DNA of 64,000 nucleotides from Chondrosia reniformis (taxonomy: Eukaryota; Porifera; Demospongiae; Chondrillida; Chondrillidae), in assembly GCA_947172415.1 (NCBI GenBank), contig OX359195.1:3757501-3821500 (forward strand). The letters run 5' to 3'. The notes beneath the pieces are model-generated. The model was not told the origin of the DNA, searched no databases, and saw nothing but the letters and a program-made list of their open reading frames with translations. Position numbers and translations under genes: made by a program. Positions 51,201 to 63,100 of this stretch are shown here, one piece after another. Position 1 is the stretch's first letter; each line of letters opens with the position of its first letter.

Positions 51201-52254
51201 ATGGCCACCGATTTCCAAAATATGGACTATGATGCCGTAACAAAGACTATTTCTAGGATAAAAATGGCCGCCGAATCCGATTAAAGGTTCCCTGAAGCTC
51301 TACGACCTATCACCGAGATAAAAATGGCCGCCGAATTCGAAAATAAGGGCTATGAAGCCATACCGAAGACAGTTTCTAGGATAAAAATGGCCGCCTAATC
51401 CGATTAAAGGGTCCCCGAAACTCTACGACCTATCCCTGAGTTAAAAATGGCCGCCGATTTCCAAAATATGGGCTATGAAGCCGTAACTAAGACCATTTCT
51501 GGGATAAAAATGGCCGCCTAATCCGATTAGAGGGTCCCCGAAGCTCTATGACCTATCCCCGAGTTAAATTTGGCCGCTGATTTCGAAAATATGGGCTATA
51601 AAGCCGTAACCAAGACCGTTTCTAGGATAAAAATAGCTGCCTAATCCGATTAAAGGGTCCCCGAAGCTCTACGACCTATCCCCAAGCGAAAAATGGGCGT
51701 CGATTTCCAAAATATTGGCTATGAAGCCGTAATAAAGAGCATTTCTAGGATAAAAATGGCCGCTGAATCCGATTAAAGGGTCCCCGAAGCTCTACGAACT
51801 ATCACCGAGATAAAAATGGCCGCCGATTTCGAAAATGTGGGCTACAAAGCCATACCGAAGACAGTTTCTAGGATAAAAATGGCCGCCTAATCCAATTAAA
51901 GGGTTCCCGAAGCTCTACGACCTATCCCCGAGTTAAAAATGGACGCCGATTTCGAAAATATGGGCTATGAAGCCGTAACGAAGACCGTTTTTAGGATAAA
52001 AATGGCCGCCTAATCCGATTAAAGGGTCCCCGAAACTCTACGAACTATCCCCGAGCTAAAAATGGCCACCGATTTCCAAAATATGGGCTATGAAAAAGTA
52101 ACGAAGACCATTTCTAGGATAAAAATGGCCGCTGAATGCTATTAAAAGGTCCCCGAAGCTCTACGACCTATCACCGAGATAAATATGGCCGTAGATTTCG
52201 AAAATGTGGGCTATGAAGCCGTAACGAAGACCGTTTCTAGAATAAAAATGGCCG

Positions 52255-52992
52255 CCTAAATCGATTAAAAGATCCCCGAAGCTCTACGACCTATCCCCGA
52301 GCTAAAAATGGTCGCCGATTTCCAAAATATGGGCTATGAAGCCGTAACGAAGACCGTTTCTAGGATAAAAATGGCCGCTAAATCCGATTAAAGGGTCCCC
52401 GAAGCTCTACGACCTATCACCGATATAAAAATAGCCGTCGATTTTGAAAAAATGGGCTATGAAGCCGTAGCGAAGACCGTTTCTAGGATAAAAATGGCCG
52501 CCTAAATCGATTAAAAGATCCCCGAAGCTCTACGACCTATCCCCGAGCTAAAAATAGTCGCCGATTTCCAAAATATGGGCTATGAAGCCGTAACGAAGAC
52601 CGTTTCTAGGATAAAAATGGCCGCTAAATCCGATTAAAGGGTCCCCGAAGCTCTACGACCTATCACCGATATAAAAATAGCCGTCGATTTTGAAAAAATG
52701 GGCTATGAAGCCGTAGCGAAGACCGTTTCTAGGATAAAAATGGCCGCCTAAATCGATTAAAAGATCCCCGAAGCTCTACGACCTATCCCCGAGCTAAAAA
52801 TGGTCGCCGATTTCCAAAATATGGGCTATGAAGCCGTAACGAAGACCGTTTCTAGGATAAAAATGGCCGCTAAATCCGATTAAAGGGTCCCCGAAGCTCT
52901 ACGACCTATCACCGATATAAAAATAGCCGTCGATTTTGAAAAAATGGGCTATGAAGCCGTAACGAAGACCGTTTCTAGGATAAAAATGGCCG
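52255..52992 (+). repeat. Three copies of a 246-bp satellite C dimer
   Basis: CCTAAATCGATTAAAAGATC recurs at 52,255, 52,501 and 52,747. The partner monomer carries AAAATAGCCGTCGATTTTG. Two distinct monomer types alternate, a local dimeric higher-order repeat. Confidence 0.85.
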
Positions 52993-53779
52993 CCTAAACC
53001 GATTAAAGGGTCCCCGAAGCTCTACGAACTATCCCCGAGCTAAAAATGGCCGCCGATTTCCAAAATATGGGCTATGAAGCAGTAACGAAGACCGTTTCTA
53101 GGATAAAAATGGACGCTGAATCCGATTAAAGGGTCCCCGAGGCTCTACGAACTATCCCCGAGCTAAAAATGGCCGCCGATTTCCAAAATATGGGCTATGA
53201 AGCCGTAACGAACACCGTTTCTAGGATAAAAATGGCCGCCTAATCCGATTAAAGGGTCCCCGAAGCTCTACGAACTATCCCCGAGCTAAAAATGGCCGCC
53301 GATTTCGAAAAGATGGGCTATGAAGCCGTAACGAAGACCGTTTCTAAGATAAAAATGACCGCTGAATCCGATTAAAGGGTCCCCGAAGCTCTACGACCCC
53401 TCCCTGAGTTAAAAATGGCCGCCGATTTCGAAAATATGGGCTATGAAGCCGTAACGAAGACCGTTTCTAAGATAAAAATGGCCGCTGAATCCGATTAAAG
53501 GGTCCCCGAAGCTCTACGACCTATCAGCGATATAAAAATAGCCGTCGATTTCAAAAATATCTGCTATGAAGTCGTAACGAAAACCGTTTCTAGGATAAAA
53601 ATGGCCGCCTAAACCGATTAAAGGGTCCCCGAAGCTCTACGAACTATCCCCGAGCTAAAAATGGCCGCCGATTTCCAAAATATGGGCTATGAAGCCGTAA
53701 CGAAGACCGTTTCTAAGAAAAAATGGCCGCTGAATCCGAATAAAGGGTCCCCGAAGCTCTACGACCCCTCCCTGAGTTA

Positions 53780-53791
53780 AAAATGGCCGCC
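53780..53791 (+). promoter_or_regulatory. YY1/Pho-like motif, first half of the satellite C monomer
   Basis: AAAATGGCCGCC fits the YY1-type consensus AANATGGCNGCC and contains the GCCAT core (reverse strand) bound by YY1 and its fly relative Pho. A second copy lies at 53,843-53,853. Repeated twice per 123 bp over about 22 kb. Occupancy is not demonstrable from sequence. Confidence 0.4.
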
Positions 53792-53905
53792 GATTTCGAA
53801 AATATGGGCTATGAAGCCGTAACGAAGACCGTTTCTAGGTTAAAAATGGCCGCTGAATCCGATTAAAGGGTCCCCGAAGCTCTACGACCTATCCCTGAGT
53901 TAAAA
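53783..53905 (+). repeat. Representative satellite C monomer (123 bp)
   Basis: Starts at ATGGCCGCC 53,783; the second half starts at ATGGCCGC 53,846; the next monomer starts at 53,906. Useful as a consensus-like unit for searches. Confidence 0.93.
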
Positions 53906-56900
53906 ATGGCCGCCGATTTCGAAAATATGGGCTATGAAGCCGTAGCCAAGACCGTTTCTAAGATAAAAATGGCCGCTGAATCCGATTAAAGGGTCCCCGA
54001 AGCTCTACGACCTATCCCTGAGTTAAAAATGGCCGCCGATTTCGAAAATATGGGCTATGAAGTCGTAAGGAAGACCGTTTCTAGGATAAAAATGGCCGCC
54101 TAAACCGATTAAAGGTTCCCAGAAGCTCTACGAACTATCCCCGAGCTAAAAATGGCCGCCGATTTCCAAAATATGGGCTATGAAGCCGTAACGAAGACCG
54201 TTTCTAGGATAAAAATGGCCGCTGAATCCGATTAAAGAGTCCTCGAAGGTCTACGAACTATCCCCGAGCTAAAAATGGCCGCCGATTTCCAAAATATGGG
54301 CTGTGAAGCCGTAACGAAGACCGTTTCTAGGATAAAAATGGCCGCCTAATCCGATTAAAGGGTCCCCGAAGCTCTACGAACTATCCCTGAGTTAAAAATG
54401 GCCGCCGATTTCGAAAATATGGGCTATGAAGCCGTAACGAAGACCGTTTCTAGGATAAAAATGGCCGCTGAATCCGAATAAAGGGTCCCCGAAACTCTAC
54501 GAACTATCCCCGAGCTAAAAATGGCCGCCGATTTCCAAAATATGGGCTGTGAAGCCGTAACGAAGACCATTTCTAGGATAAAAATGGCCGCTGAATGCGA
54601 TTAAAGGGTCCCCGAAGCTCTACGACCTATCACCGATATAAAAATAGCCGTCGATTTCAAAAATATCTGCTATGAAGTCGTAACGAACACCGTTTCTAGG
54701 ATAAAAATGGCCGCCTAAACCGATTAAAGGGTCCCCGAAGCTCTACGAACTATCCCCGAGCTAAAAATGGCCGCCGATTTCCAAAATATGGGCTATGAAG
54801 CCGTAACGAAGACCGTTTCTAAGAAAAAATGGCCGCTGAATCCGAATAAAGGGTCCCCGAAGCTCTACGACCTATCCCTGAGTTAAAAATGGCCGCCGAT
54901 TTCGAAAATATGGGCTATGAAGCCGTAACGAAGACCGTTTCTAGGATAAAAATGGCCGCTGAATCCGATTAAAGGGTCCCCGAAGCTCTACGACCTATCC
55001 CTGAGTTAAAAATGGCCGCCGATTTCGAAAATATGGGCTATGAAGCCGTAGCCAAGACCGTTTCTAAGATAAAAATGGCCGCTGAATCCGATTAAAGGGT
55101 CCCCGAAGCTCTACGACCTATCCCTGAGTTAAAAATGGCCGCCGATTTCGAAAATATGGGCTATGAAGTCGTAAGGAAGACCGTTTCTAGGATAAAAATG
55201 GCCGCCTAAACCGATTAAAGGTTCCCAGAAGCTCTACGAACTATCCCCGAGCTAAAAATGGCCGCCGATTTCCAAAATATGGGCTATGAAGCCGTAACGA
55301 AGACCGTTTCTAGGATAAAAATGGCCGCTGAATCCGATTAAAGAGTCCTCGAAGGTCTACGAACTATCCCCGAGCTAAAAATGGCCGCCGATTTCCAAAA
55401 TATGGGCTGTGAAGCCGTAACGAAGACCGTTTCTAGGATAAAAATGGCCGCCTAATCCGATTAAAGGGTCCCCGAAGCTCTACGAACTATCCCTGAGTTA
55501 AAAATGGCCGCCGATTTCGAAAATATGGGCTATGAAGCCGTAACGAAGACCGTTTCTAGGATAAAAATGGCCGCTGAATCCGAATAAAGGGTCCCCGAAA
55601 CTCTACGAACTATCCCCGAGCTAAAAATGGCCGCCGATTTCCAAAATATGGGCTGTGAAGCCGTAACGAAGACCATTTCTAGGATAAAAATGGCCGCTGA
55701 ATGCGATTAAAGGGTCCCCGAAGCTCTACGACCTATCCCTGAGTTAAAAATGGCCGCCGATGTCGAAAATATGGGCTATGAAGCCGTAACGATGATCGTT
55801 TCTAAGATGAAAATGGCCGCTGAATCCGATTAAAGGGTCCCCGAAGCTCTACGACCTATCCCTGAGTTAAAAATGGCCGCCGATTTCGAAAATATGGGCT
55901 ATGAAGCTGTAACGAAGACCGTTTCTAGGATAAAAATGGCCGCTGAATCCGATTAAAGGGTCCCCGAAGCTCTACGACCTATCCCTAAGTTAAAAATGGC
56001 CGCCGATTTCGAAAATATGGGCTATGAAGCCGTAACGAAGACCGTTTCTAGGATAAAAATGGCCGCTGAATCCGATTAAAGGGTCCCCGAAGCTCTACGA
56101 AATATCCCCGAACTAAAAATGGCCGCCGATTTCCAAAATATGGGCTGTGAAGCCGTAACGAAGACCGTTTCTAGGATAAAAATGGCCGCCTAATCCGATT
56201 AAAGGGTCCCCGAAGCTCTACGACCTATCCCTGAGTTAAAAATGGCCGCCGATTTCGAAAATAAGGGCTATGAAGCCGTAACGAAGACCGTTTCTAAGAT
56301 AAAAATGGCCGCTGAATCCGATTAAAGGGTCCCCGAAGCTCTACGACCTATCCCTGAGTTAAAAATGGCCGCCGATTTCGAAAATATGAGCTATGAAGCT
56401 GTAACGAAAACCGTTTCTAGAATAAAAATGGCCGCTGAATCCGATTAAAGGGTCCCCGAAACTCTACGAACTATCCCCGAGCTAAAAATGGCCGCCGATT
56501 TCCAAAATATGGGCTGTGAAACCGTAACGAAGACCATTTCTAGGATAAAAATGGCCGCTGAATGCGATTAAAGGGTCCCCGAAGCTCTACGACCTATCCC
56601 TGAGTTAAAAATGGCCGCCGATTTCGAAAATATGGGCTATGAAACCGTAACGAAGACCGTTTCTAAGATAAAAATGGCCGCTGAATCCGATTAAAGGGTC
56701 CCCGAAGCTCTACGACCTATCCCTAAGTTAAAAATGGCCGCCGATTTCGAAAATATGGGCTATGAAGCCGTAACGAAGACCGTTTCTAGGATAAAAATGG
56801 CCGCTGAATCCGATTAAAGGGTCCCCGAAGCTCTACGAAATATCCCCGAACTAAAAATGGCCGCCGATTTCCAAAATATGGGCTGTGAAGCCGTAACGAA

Positions 56901-58721
56901 GACCGTTTCTAGGATAAAAATGGCCGCCTAATCCGATTAAAGGGTCCCCGAAGCTCTACGACCTATCCCTGAGTTAAAAATGGCCGCCGATTTCGAAAAT
57001 AAGGGCTATGAAGCCGTAACGAAGACCGTTTCTAAGATAAAAATGGCCGCTGAATCCGATTAAAGGGTCCCCGAAGCTCTACGACCTATCCCTGAGTTAA
57101 AAATGGCCGCCGATTTCGAAAATATGAGCTATGAAGCTGTAACGAAAACCGTTTCTAGAATAAAAATGGCCGCTGAATCCGATTAAAGGGTCCCCGAAAC
57201 TCTACGAACTATCCCCGAGCTAAAAATGGCCGCCGATTTCCAAAATATGGGCTGTGAAACCGTAACGAAGACCATTTCTAGGATAAAAATGGCCGCTGAA
57301 TGCGATTAAAGGGTCCCCGAAGCTCTACGACCTATCCCTGAGTTAAAAATGGCCGCCGATTTCGAAAATATGGGCTATGAAACCGTAACGAAGACCGTTT
57401 CTAAGATAAAAATGGCCGCTGAATCCGATTAAAGGGTCCCCGAAGCTCTACGACCTATCCCTAAGTTAAAAATGGCCGCCGATTTCGAAAATATGGGCTA
57501 TGAAGCCGTAACGAAGACCGTTTCTAGAATAAAAATGGCCGCTGAATCCGATTAAAGGGTCCCCGAAGCTCTACGAACTTTCCCCGAGCTAAAAATGGCC
57601 GCCGATTTCCAAAATATGGGCTGTGAAGCCGTAATGAAGACCGTTTCTAGGATAAAAATGGCCGCTGAATCCGATTAAAGGGTCCCCGAAGCTCTACGAA
57701 CTATCCCCGAACTAAAAATGTCCGCCGATTTCCAAAATATGGGCTGTGAAGCCGTAACGAAGACCGTTTCTAGGATAAAAATGGCCGCCTAATCCGATTA
57801 AAGGGTCCCCGAAGCTCTACGACCTATCCCTGAGTTAAAAATGGCCGCCGATTTCGAAAATAAGGGCTATGAAGCCGTAACGAAGACCGTTTCTAGAATA
57901 AAAATGGCCGCTGAATCCGATTAAAGGGTCCCCGAAGCTCTACGAACTTTCCCCGAGCTAAAAATGGCCGCCGATTTCCAAAATATGGGCTGTGAAGCCG
58001 TAATGAAGACCGTTTCTAGGATAAAAATGGCCGCCTATTCCGATTAAAGGGTCCCCGAAACTTTACGAACTATCCCCGAGCTAAAAATGGCCGCCGATTT
58101 CCAAAATATGGGCTGTGAAGCCGTAACGAAGACCATTTCTAGGATAAAAATGGCCGCTGAATGCGATTAAAGGGTCCCCGAAGCTCTACGACCTATCCCT
58201 GAGTTAAAAATGGCCGCCGATTTCGAAAATATGGGCTATGAAGCCGTAAGGAAGACCGTTTCTAAGATAAAAATGGCCGCTGAATCCGATTAAAGGGTCC
58301 CCGAAGCTCTACGACCTATCACCGATATAAAAATAGCCGTCGATTTCGAAAATATCTGCTATGAAGCCGTAACGAAGACCGTTTCTAGGATAAAAATGGC
58401 CGCCTAAACCGATTAAAGGGTCCCCGAAGCTCTACGAACTATCCCCGAGCTAAAAATGGCCGCCGATTTCCAAAATATGGGGTATGAAGCCGTAACGAAG
58501 ACCGTTTCTAGGATAAAAATGGCCGCCGAATCCGATTAAAGGGTCCCCGAAGCTCTACGAACTATCCCCGAGCTAAAAATGGCCGACGATTTCAAAAATA
58601 TGGGCTGTGAAGCCATAACGAAGACCGTTTCTAGGATAAAAATGGCCGCCGAATCCGATTAAAGGGTCCCCGAAGCTTCACGACCCACCGCCGAAATAAA
58701 AATATCCACTGATTTCGAAAA

Positions 58722-58895
58722 AAGGCCGTTTTTGCCTTCATATAACGACAAGGCCGTTAAGACCCTCAGCCAAAATTGGCCGTTGAGGGCCAAAACTGCC
58801 TTTTTGGAGATGAGGCCCTTAAAGGCCTTTCTGGCTAGTAGGAGTCCAAAGGGCATTTTCCAAAAAACGCCGATTTTGACCTCACAGGCCAGAAA
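58722..58895 (-). repeat. Satellite D, one inverted unit at the C/D boundary
   Basis: This stretch matches the reverse complement of the later D units (CCAAAAAACGCCG, GGCATTTTCC and ACCTCACAGGCC are the inverses of GGCGTTTTTTG, AAAAATGCC and GGCCTGTGAGG). So D itself changes orientation around 58,890-58,910. Confidence 0.75.
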
Positions 58896-60177
58896 GAACT
58901 TTAAATTCTTCATTTCCACAAAGGCCGTTTTGGACCCCATTGGCCCTTTTGGCGTTGAGGGTCTTAACGGCCTTACTGACCTGTGAGTGCAATAACGGCT
59001 TTTTTTTTAAAAATGCCATTTTGACTCCCGCTGGCCACTAAGGCCGTTAACGGCTTCATTTCCAAAAAGACCGTTTTAGCCCCCTTCGGCCCTTTTGGCT
59101 ATGAGGGTCTTAACGGCCTTACTGGCCTGTGCGGGCAAAAACTGTTTTTTGAAAAATGCCAATTTGACACCCGTCGGCCAGTAAGGCCTTTAAGGGCTTC
59201 ATTTCCAAAATGGCCGTTTTTGCCACCATTGGCCCTTTTGGCGATGAGGGTCTTAACGGCCTTACTGGCCTGTGAGGGCAAAAAATTCGTTTTTGAAAAA
59301 TGCCATTTTGACTACCGCCGGCCAGAACGGCCGTTAAGGGCTTCATTTCCAAAATGGCCGTTTTGGTCCACATCGGCCCTTTTGGCGATAAGGCTCCTAA
59401 CGGCCTGACTGGCCTGTGGGGGCAAAAACGGCGTTTTTTGAAAAATGCCATTTTCACACCCGCCGACCAGTAAGGCCGTTAAGGGCTCCATTTCAAAAAT
59501 GGACGTTTTGGACCCCATCGGCCCTTTTGGCGATGAGGCTCCTAAAGGCCTGACTGGCCTGTGGGGGCAATAACGGCATTTTTTGAAAAATGCCATTTTC
59601 ACACCCGCCGGCCAGTAAGGCCGTTAAGGGCTTCATTTCCAAAATGGCCGTTTTGAACCTCCTCGGCCCTTTTGGCTATGAGGGTCTTAACGGCCTTACT
59701 GGCTTATGAGGGCAAAAACGGCGTTTTTTGAAAAATGCCATTGTGACTTCCGCCTGCTAGTAAGGCCGTTAAGGGCTTCATTTCCAAATTGGCAGTTTTG
59801 GACCCCATCGCCCTTTTGGCGATGAGGCTCCTAACGGCCTGACTGGCCTGTGGGGGCAAAAACGGCGTTTTTTGAAAAATGCCATTTTCACATACGCCGG
59901 CCAGTAAGGCCGTTAAGGGTTCATTTCCAAAATGGCCGTTTTGGACCTCTTCGGCCCTTTTGGCTATGAGGGTCTTAACGGCCTTACTGGCCTGTTAAGG
60001 CAAAAACGGCGTTTTTTGAAAAATGCCATTTTGACTCCCGCCAGCTAGAAAGGCCGTTAAGGGCTTCATTTCCAAAATGGCCGTTTTGGACCTCATCGGC
60101 TATTTTGACGATGATGGTGTTAATGGCCTTACTGGCTTGTGAGGGCAGAAAAGGTGTATTTTTTAAAATTTGAGATC
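58896..60177 (+). repeat. Satellite D, about 145-bp hairpin-rich repeat
   Basis: Roughly eight to nine units, spaced 140-151 bp by the AAAAATGCCA landmark (59,013, 59,156, 59,307, 59,447, 59,590, 59,735, 59,877, 60,025). Each has an inverted pair TTAACGGCCTTACTGGCC ... GGCCAGTAAGGCCGTTAA about 50 bp apart, and inside it a smaller hairpin GGCGTTTTT/AAAAATGCC. GGCC is strongly over-represented. Frames on both strands up to 112 codons arise from the repeat and show no domain. D separates oppositely oriented satellite C arrays. Confidence 0.9.
59110..59193. repeat. Representative satellite D hairpin
   Basis: Arms 59,110-59,127 and 59,176-59,193 pair at 17 of 18 positions, with a 48-nt loop. Confidence 0.8.
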
Positions 60178-63100
60178 ACTTTTAACTCGCGGATAGGTCG
60201 GAGAGCTTCGGGGACCCTTTAATCGGATTCGGCGGCCACTATTATCCTAGAAACGGTCTTTGTTACAACTTCATAACCCATATTTTCGAAATCGGTGGCC
60301 ATTTTAACTCAGGGATAGGTCGTAGAGCTTCGGGGACCCTTTATTGGGATTCGGCGTCCATTTTTATCCTAGAAACGGTTTTCGTTTCGGCTTAATAGCC
60401 CATATTTTCGAAATCGGTGGCCATTTTTATCTCGGTTATAGGTCGTAATGCTTCGGGGACCCTTTAATCAAATCCGGCGGCCATTTTTATCCTAGAAACG
60501 ACCTTCATTATTGTTTCATAGCCCATATTTTCGAAATCGGTGGCTATTTTTATCTCAGTGATAGGTCGTGGACCTTCTAGGACCCTTAATTCGGATTCGG
60601 CGGCTATTTTTATCCTAGAAATGTTCTTCGTTTCGGTTTTGTAGCTCATATTTTCGAAATCGGCGGCCATTTTTAACTCGGGGATAGGTCGTAGAGCTTC
60701 GGGCACCTTTTATTTAGATTCGGTGGCCATTTTTATCCAAGAAACTATCTTCGTTACGGCTTCATAGCCCATATTTTCAAAATCGCCGGCCATTTTTAAC
60801 TCGGGATAGGTCGTAGAGCTTCGGGGACCCTTTAATCGGATTAGGCGGCCATTTTTTCCTAGAAACGGTCTTTGTTACAACTTCATAGCCCATATTTTTC
60901 AAATCGGCGGCCATTTTTAATTCAGGGATAGTTCGTAGAGCTTCGGGGACCCTTTAATCAAATGCGGCGGCAATTTTTGTCCTAGAAACGACCTTCATTA
61001 CGGTTTCATAGCCCATATTTTCGAAATCGGCGGCCATTTTTAACTCGGTATAGGTCGTAAAGCTTCGGGGACCCTTTAATCGGATTAGGCGGCCATTTTT
61101 ATCCTAGAAACGGTCTTTGTTACAACTTCATAGCACATATTTTCGAAATCGGCGGCCATTTTATCTCGGTGATAGGTCGTGGAGCTTCGGGGACCCTTTA
61201 ATCGGATTCGGCGGCCATTTTTATCCTAGAAATGGTCTTCGTTACGGCTTCATAGACCATATTTTCGACATCGGCGGCCATTGTTAACTCGGGGAGAGGT
61301 CGTAGAGCTTCGGGGACCCTTTAATCGGATTCGGCGGCCATTTTTATCCTAGAAATGGTCTTCGTTTCGGTTTCGTAGCTCATATTTTCGAAATCGGCGG
61401 CCATTTTTAACTCGGGGATAGGTCGTAGAGCTTCGGGGACCCTTTATTCAGATTCGGCGGCCATTTTTATCCTAGAAACTATCTTCGTTACGGCTTCATA
61501 GCCCATATTTTCAAAATCGCCGGCCATTTTTAACTCGGGATAGGTCGTAGGCCTTCGGGGACCCGTTAATCGGATTCGGCGGCCATTTTCATCCTAGAAA
61601 TGGTCTTCGTTTCGGTTTCATAGCTCATATTTTCGAAATCGGCGGCCTTTTTTAACTCGGGGATAGGTCGTAGAGCTTCGGGGACCCTTTATTCGGATTC
61701 GGCGGCCATTTTTATCCTAGAAACTATCTTCGGTTCGGCTTCATAGCCCATATTTTCTAAATCGGCGGCCATTTTTAACTCGGGATAGGTCGTAGGGCTT
61801 CGGGGACCCTTTAATCGGATTAGGCGGCCATTTTGATCCTAGAAACGGTCTTTGTTACAACTTCATAGCCCATATTTTTGAAATCGGCGGCCATTTTTAA
61901 TTCAGGGATAGGTCGTAGAGCTTCGGGGACCCTTTAATCAAATGTGGCGGCCATTTTTATCCTAGAAACGACCTTCATTACGGTTTCATAGCCCATATTT
62001 TCTAAATCGGCGGCCATTTTTAACTCGGGATAGGTCGTAGGGCTTCGGGGACCCGTTAATCGGATTCGGCGGCCATTTTCATCCTAGAAATGGTCTTCGT
62101 TTCGGTTTCATAGCTCATATTTTTGAAATCGGCGGCCATTTTTAACTCGGGGATTGGTCGTAGAGCTTCGGGGACCCTTTATTCGGATTCGGCGGCCATT
62201 TTTATCCTAGAAACTATCTTCGGTTCGGCTTCATAGCCCATATTTTCTAAATCGGCGGCCATTTTTAACTCGGGATAGGTCGTAGGGCTTCGGGGACCCT
62301 TTAATCGGATTAGGCGGCCATTTTGATCCTAGAAACGGTCTTTGTTACAACTTCATAGCCCATATTTTTGAAATCGGCGGCCATTTTTAATTCAGGGATA
62401 GGTCGTAGAGCTTCGGGGACCCTTTAATCAAATGCGGCGGCCATTTTTATCCTAGAAACGACCTTCATTACGGTTTCATAGCCCATATTTTCTAAATCGG
62501 CGGCCATTTTTAACTCGGGATAGGTCGTAGGGCTTCGGGGACCCTTAAATCGGATTAGGCGGCCATTTTGATCCTAGAAACGGTCTTTGTTACAACTTCA
62601 TAGACCATATTTTTGAAATCGGCGGCCATTTTTAATTCAGGGATAGGTCGTAGAGGTTCGGGGACACTTTAATCAAATGCGGCGGCCATTTTTATCCTAG
62701 AGACGACCTTCATTACGGTTTCATAGCCCATATTTTCGAAATCGGCGGCCATTTTTAACTCGGTGATAGGTAGAAGACCTTCGGGAATCAGTTCTTCGAA
62801 TTCGTCGGCCATTTTTATCCTACAAAACTGTCTTCGGTACGGCTTCATAGCCCATATTTTCGATATCGGCGGCCATTTTTATCTCTGTGATAGGTCGTAG
62901 AGCGTCGGGGATCCTAAATTCTGATTCGGCGGCCATTTTATCCTAGAAATGGTCTTCTTTACCGCTTCATAGCCCATATTTTCGAAAAAGGTGGACATTT
63001 TATTTCGGTGATAGGTCGTGGAGCTTCGGGGACCCTTTCATCGGATTCAGCGGCCATTTTTATCCTAGAAATGGGCTTCTTTAGGGCTTCATAGCCCATA

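Larger units (their letters stand above)
53541..55760 (+). repeat. 1.1-kb (nine-monomer) higher-order duplication of satellite C
   Basis: The variant GCCGTCGATTTCAAAAATAT occurs at 53,541 and 54,647, offset 1,106 (nine monomers less one base). The monomers after each copy follow in the same variant order, for example AAAGAGTCCTCGAAGG near 54,235 and 55,341. End is approximate. Confidence 0.75.
42201..58721 (+). repeat. Satellite C, 123-bp CpG-rich monomer, right-pointing core
   Basis: About 135 monomers. The 123-bp unit has two related parts that both start ATGGCCGC: a 63-bp part (ATGGCCGCCGATTTCGAAAA to CTAGGATAAAA) and a 60-bp part (ATGGCCGCCTAATCCGATTA to CCCCGAGTTAAAA), so it arose as a dimer. 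The consensus holds about 11 CpG sites. 123 is 41 codons, so one frame (MAADFENMGYEAV...) persists across monomers, but a TAA in GATTAAAGGG ends it in most units. Higher-order periods include 246, 738, about 1,106 and 1,531 bp. I see no gene. Confidence 0.96.

Noticed and set aside
58659..59602. Overlapping frames up to 112 codons in satellite D
   Set aside because: Both strands are open because the GGCC-rich repeat has few stops; the peptides are themselves tandem repeats of the DNA unit.
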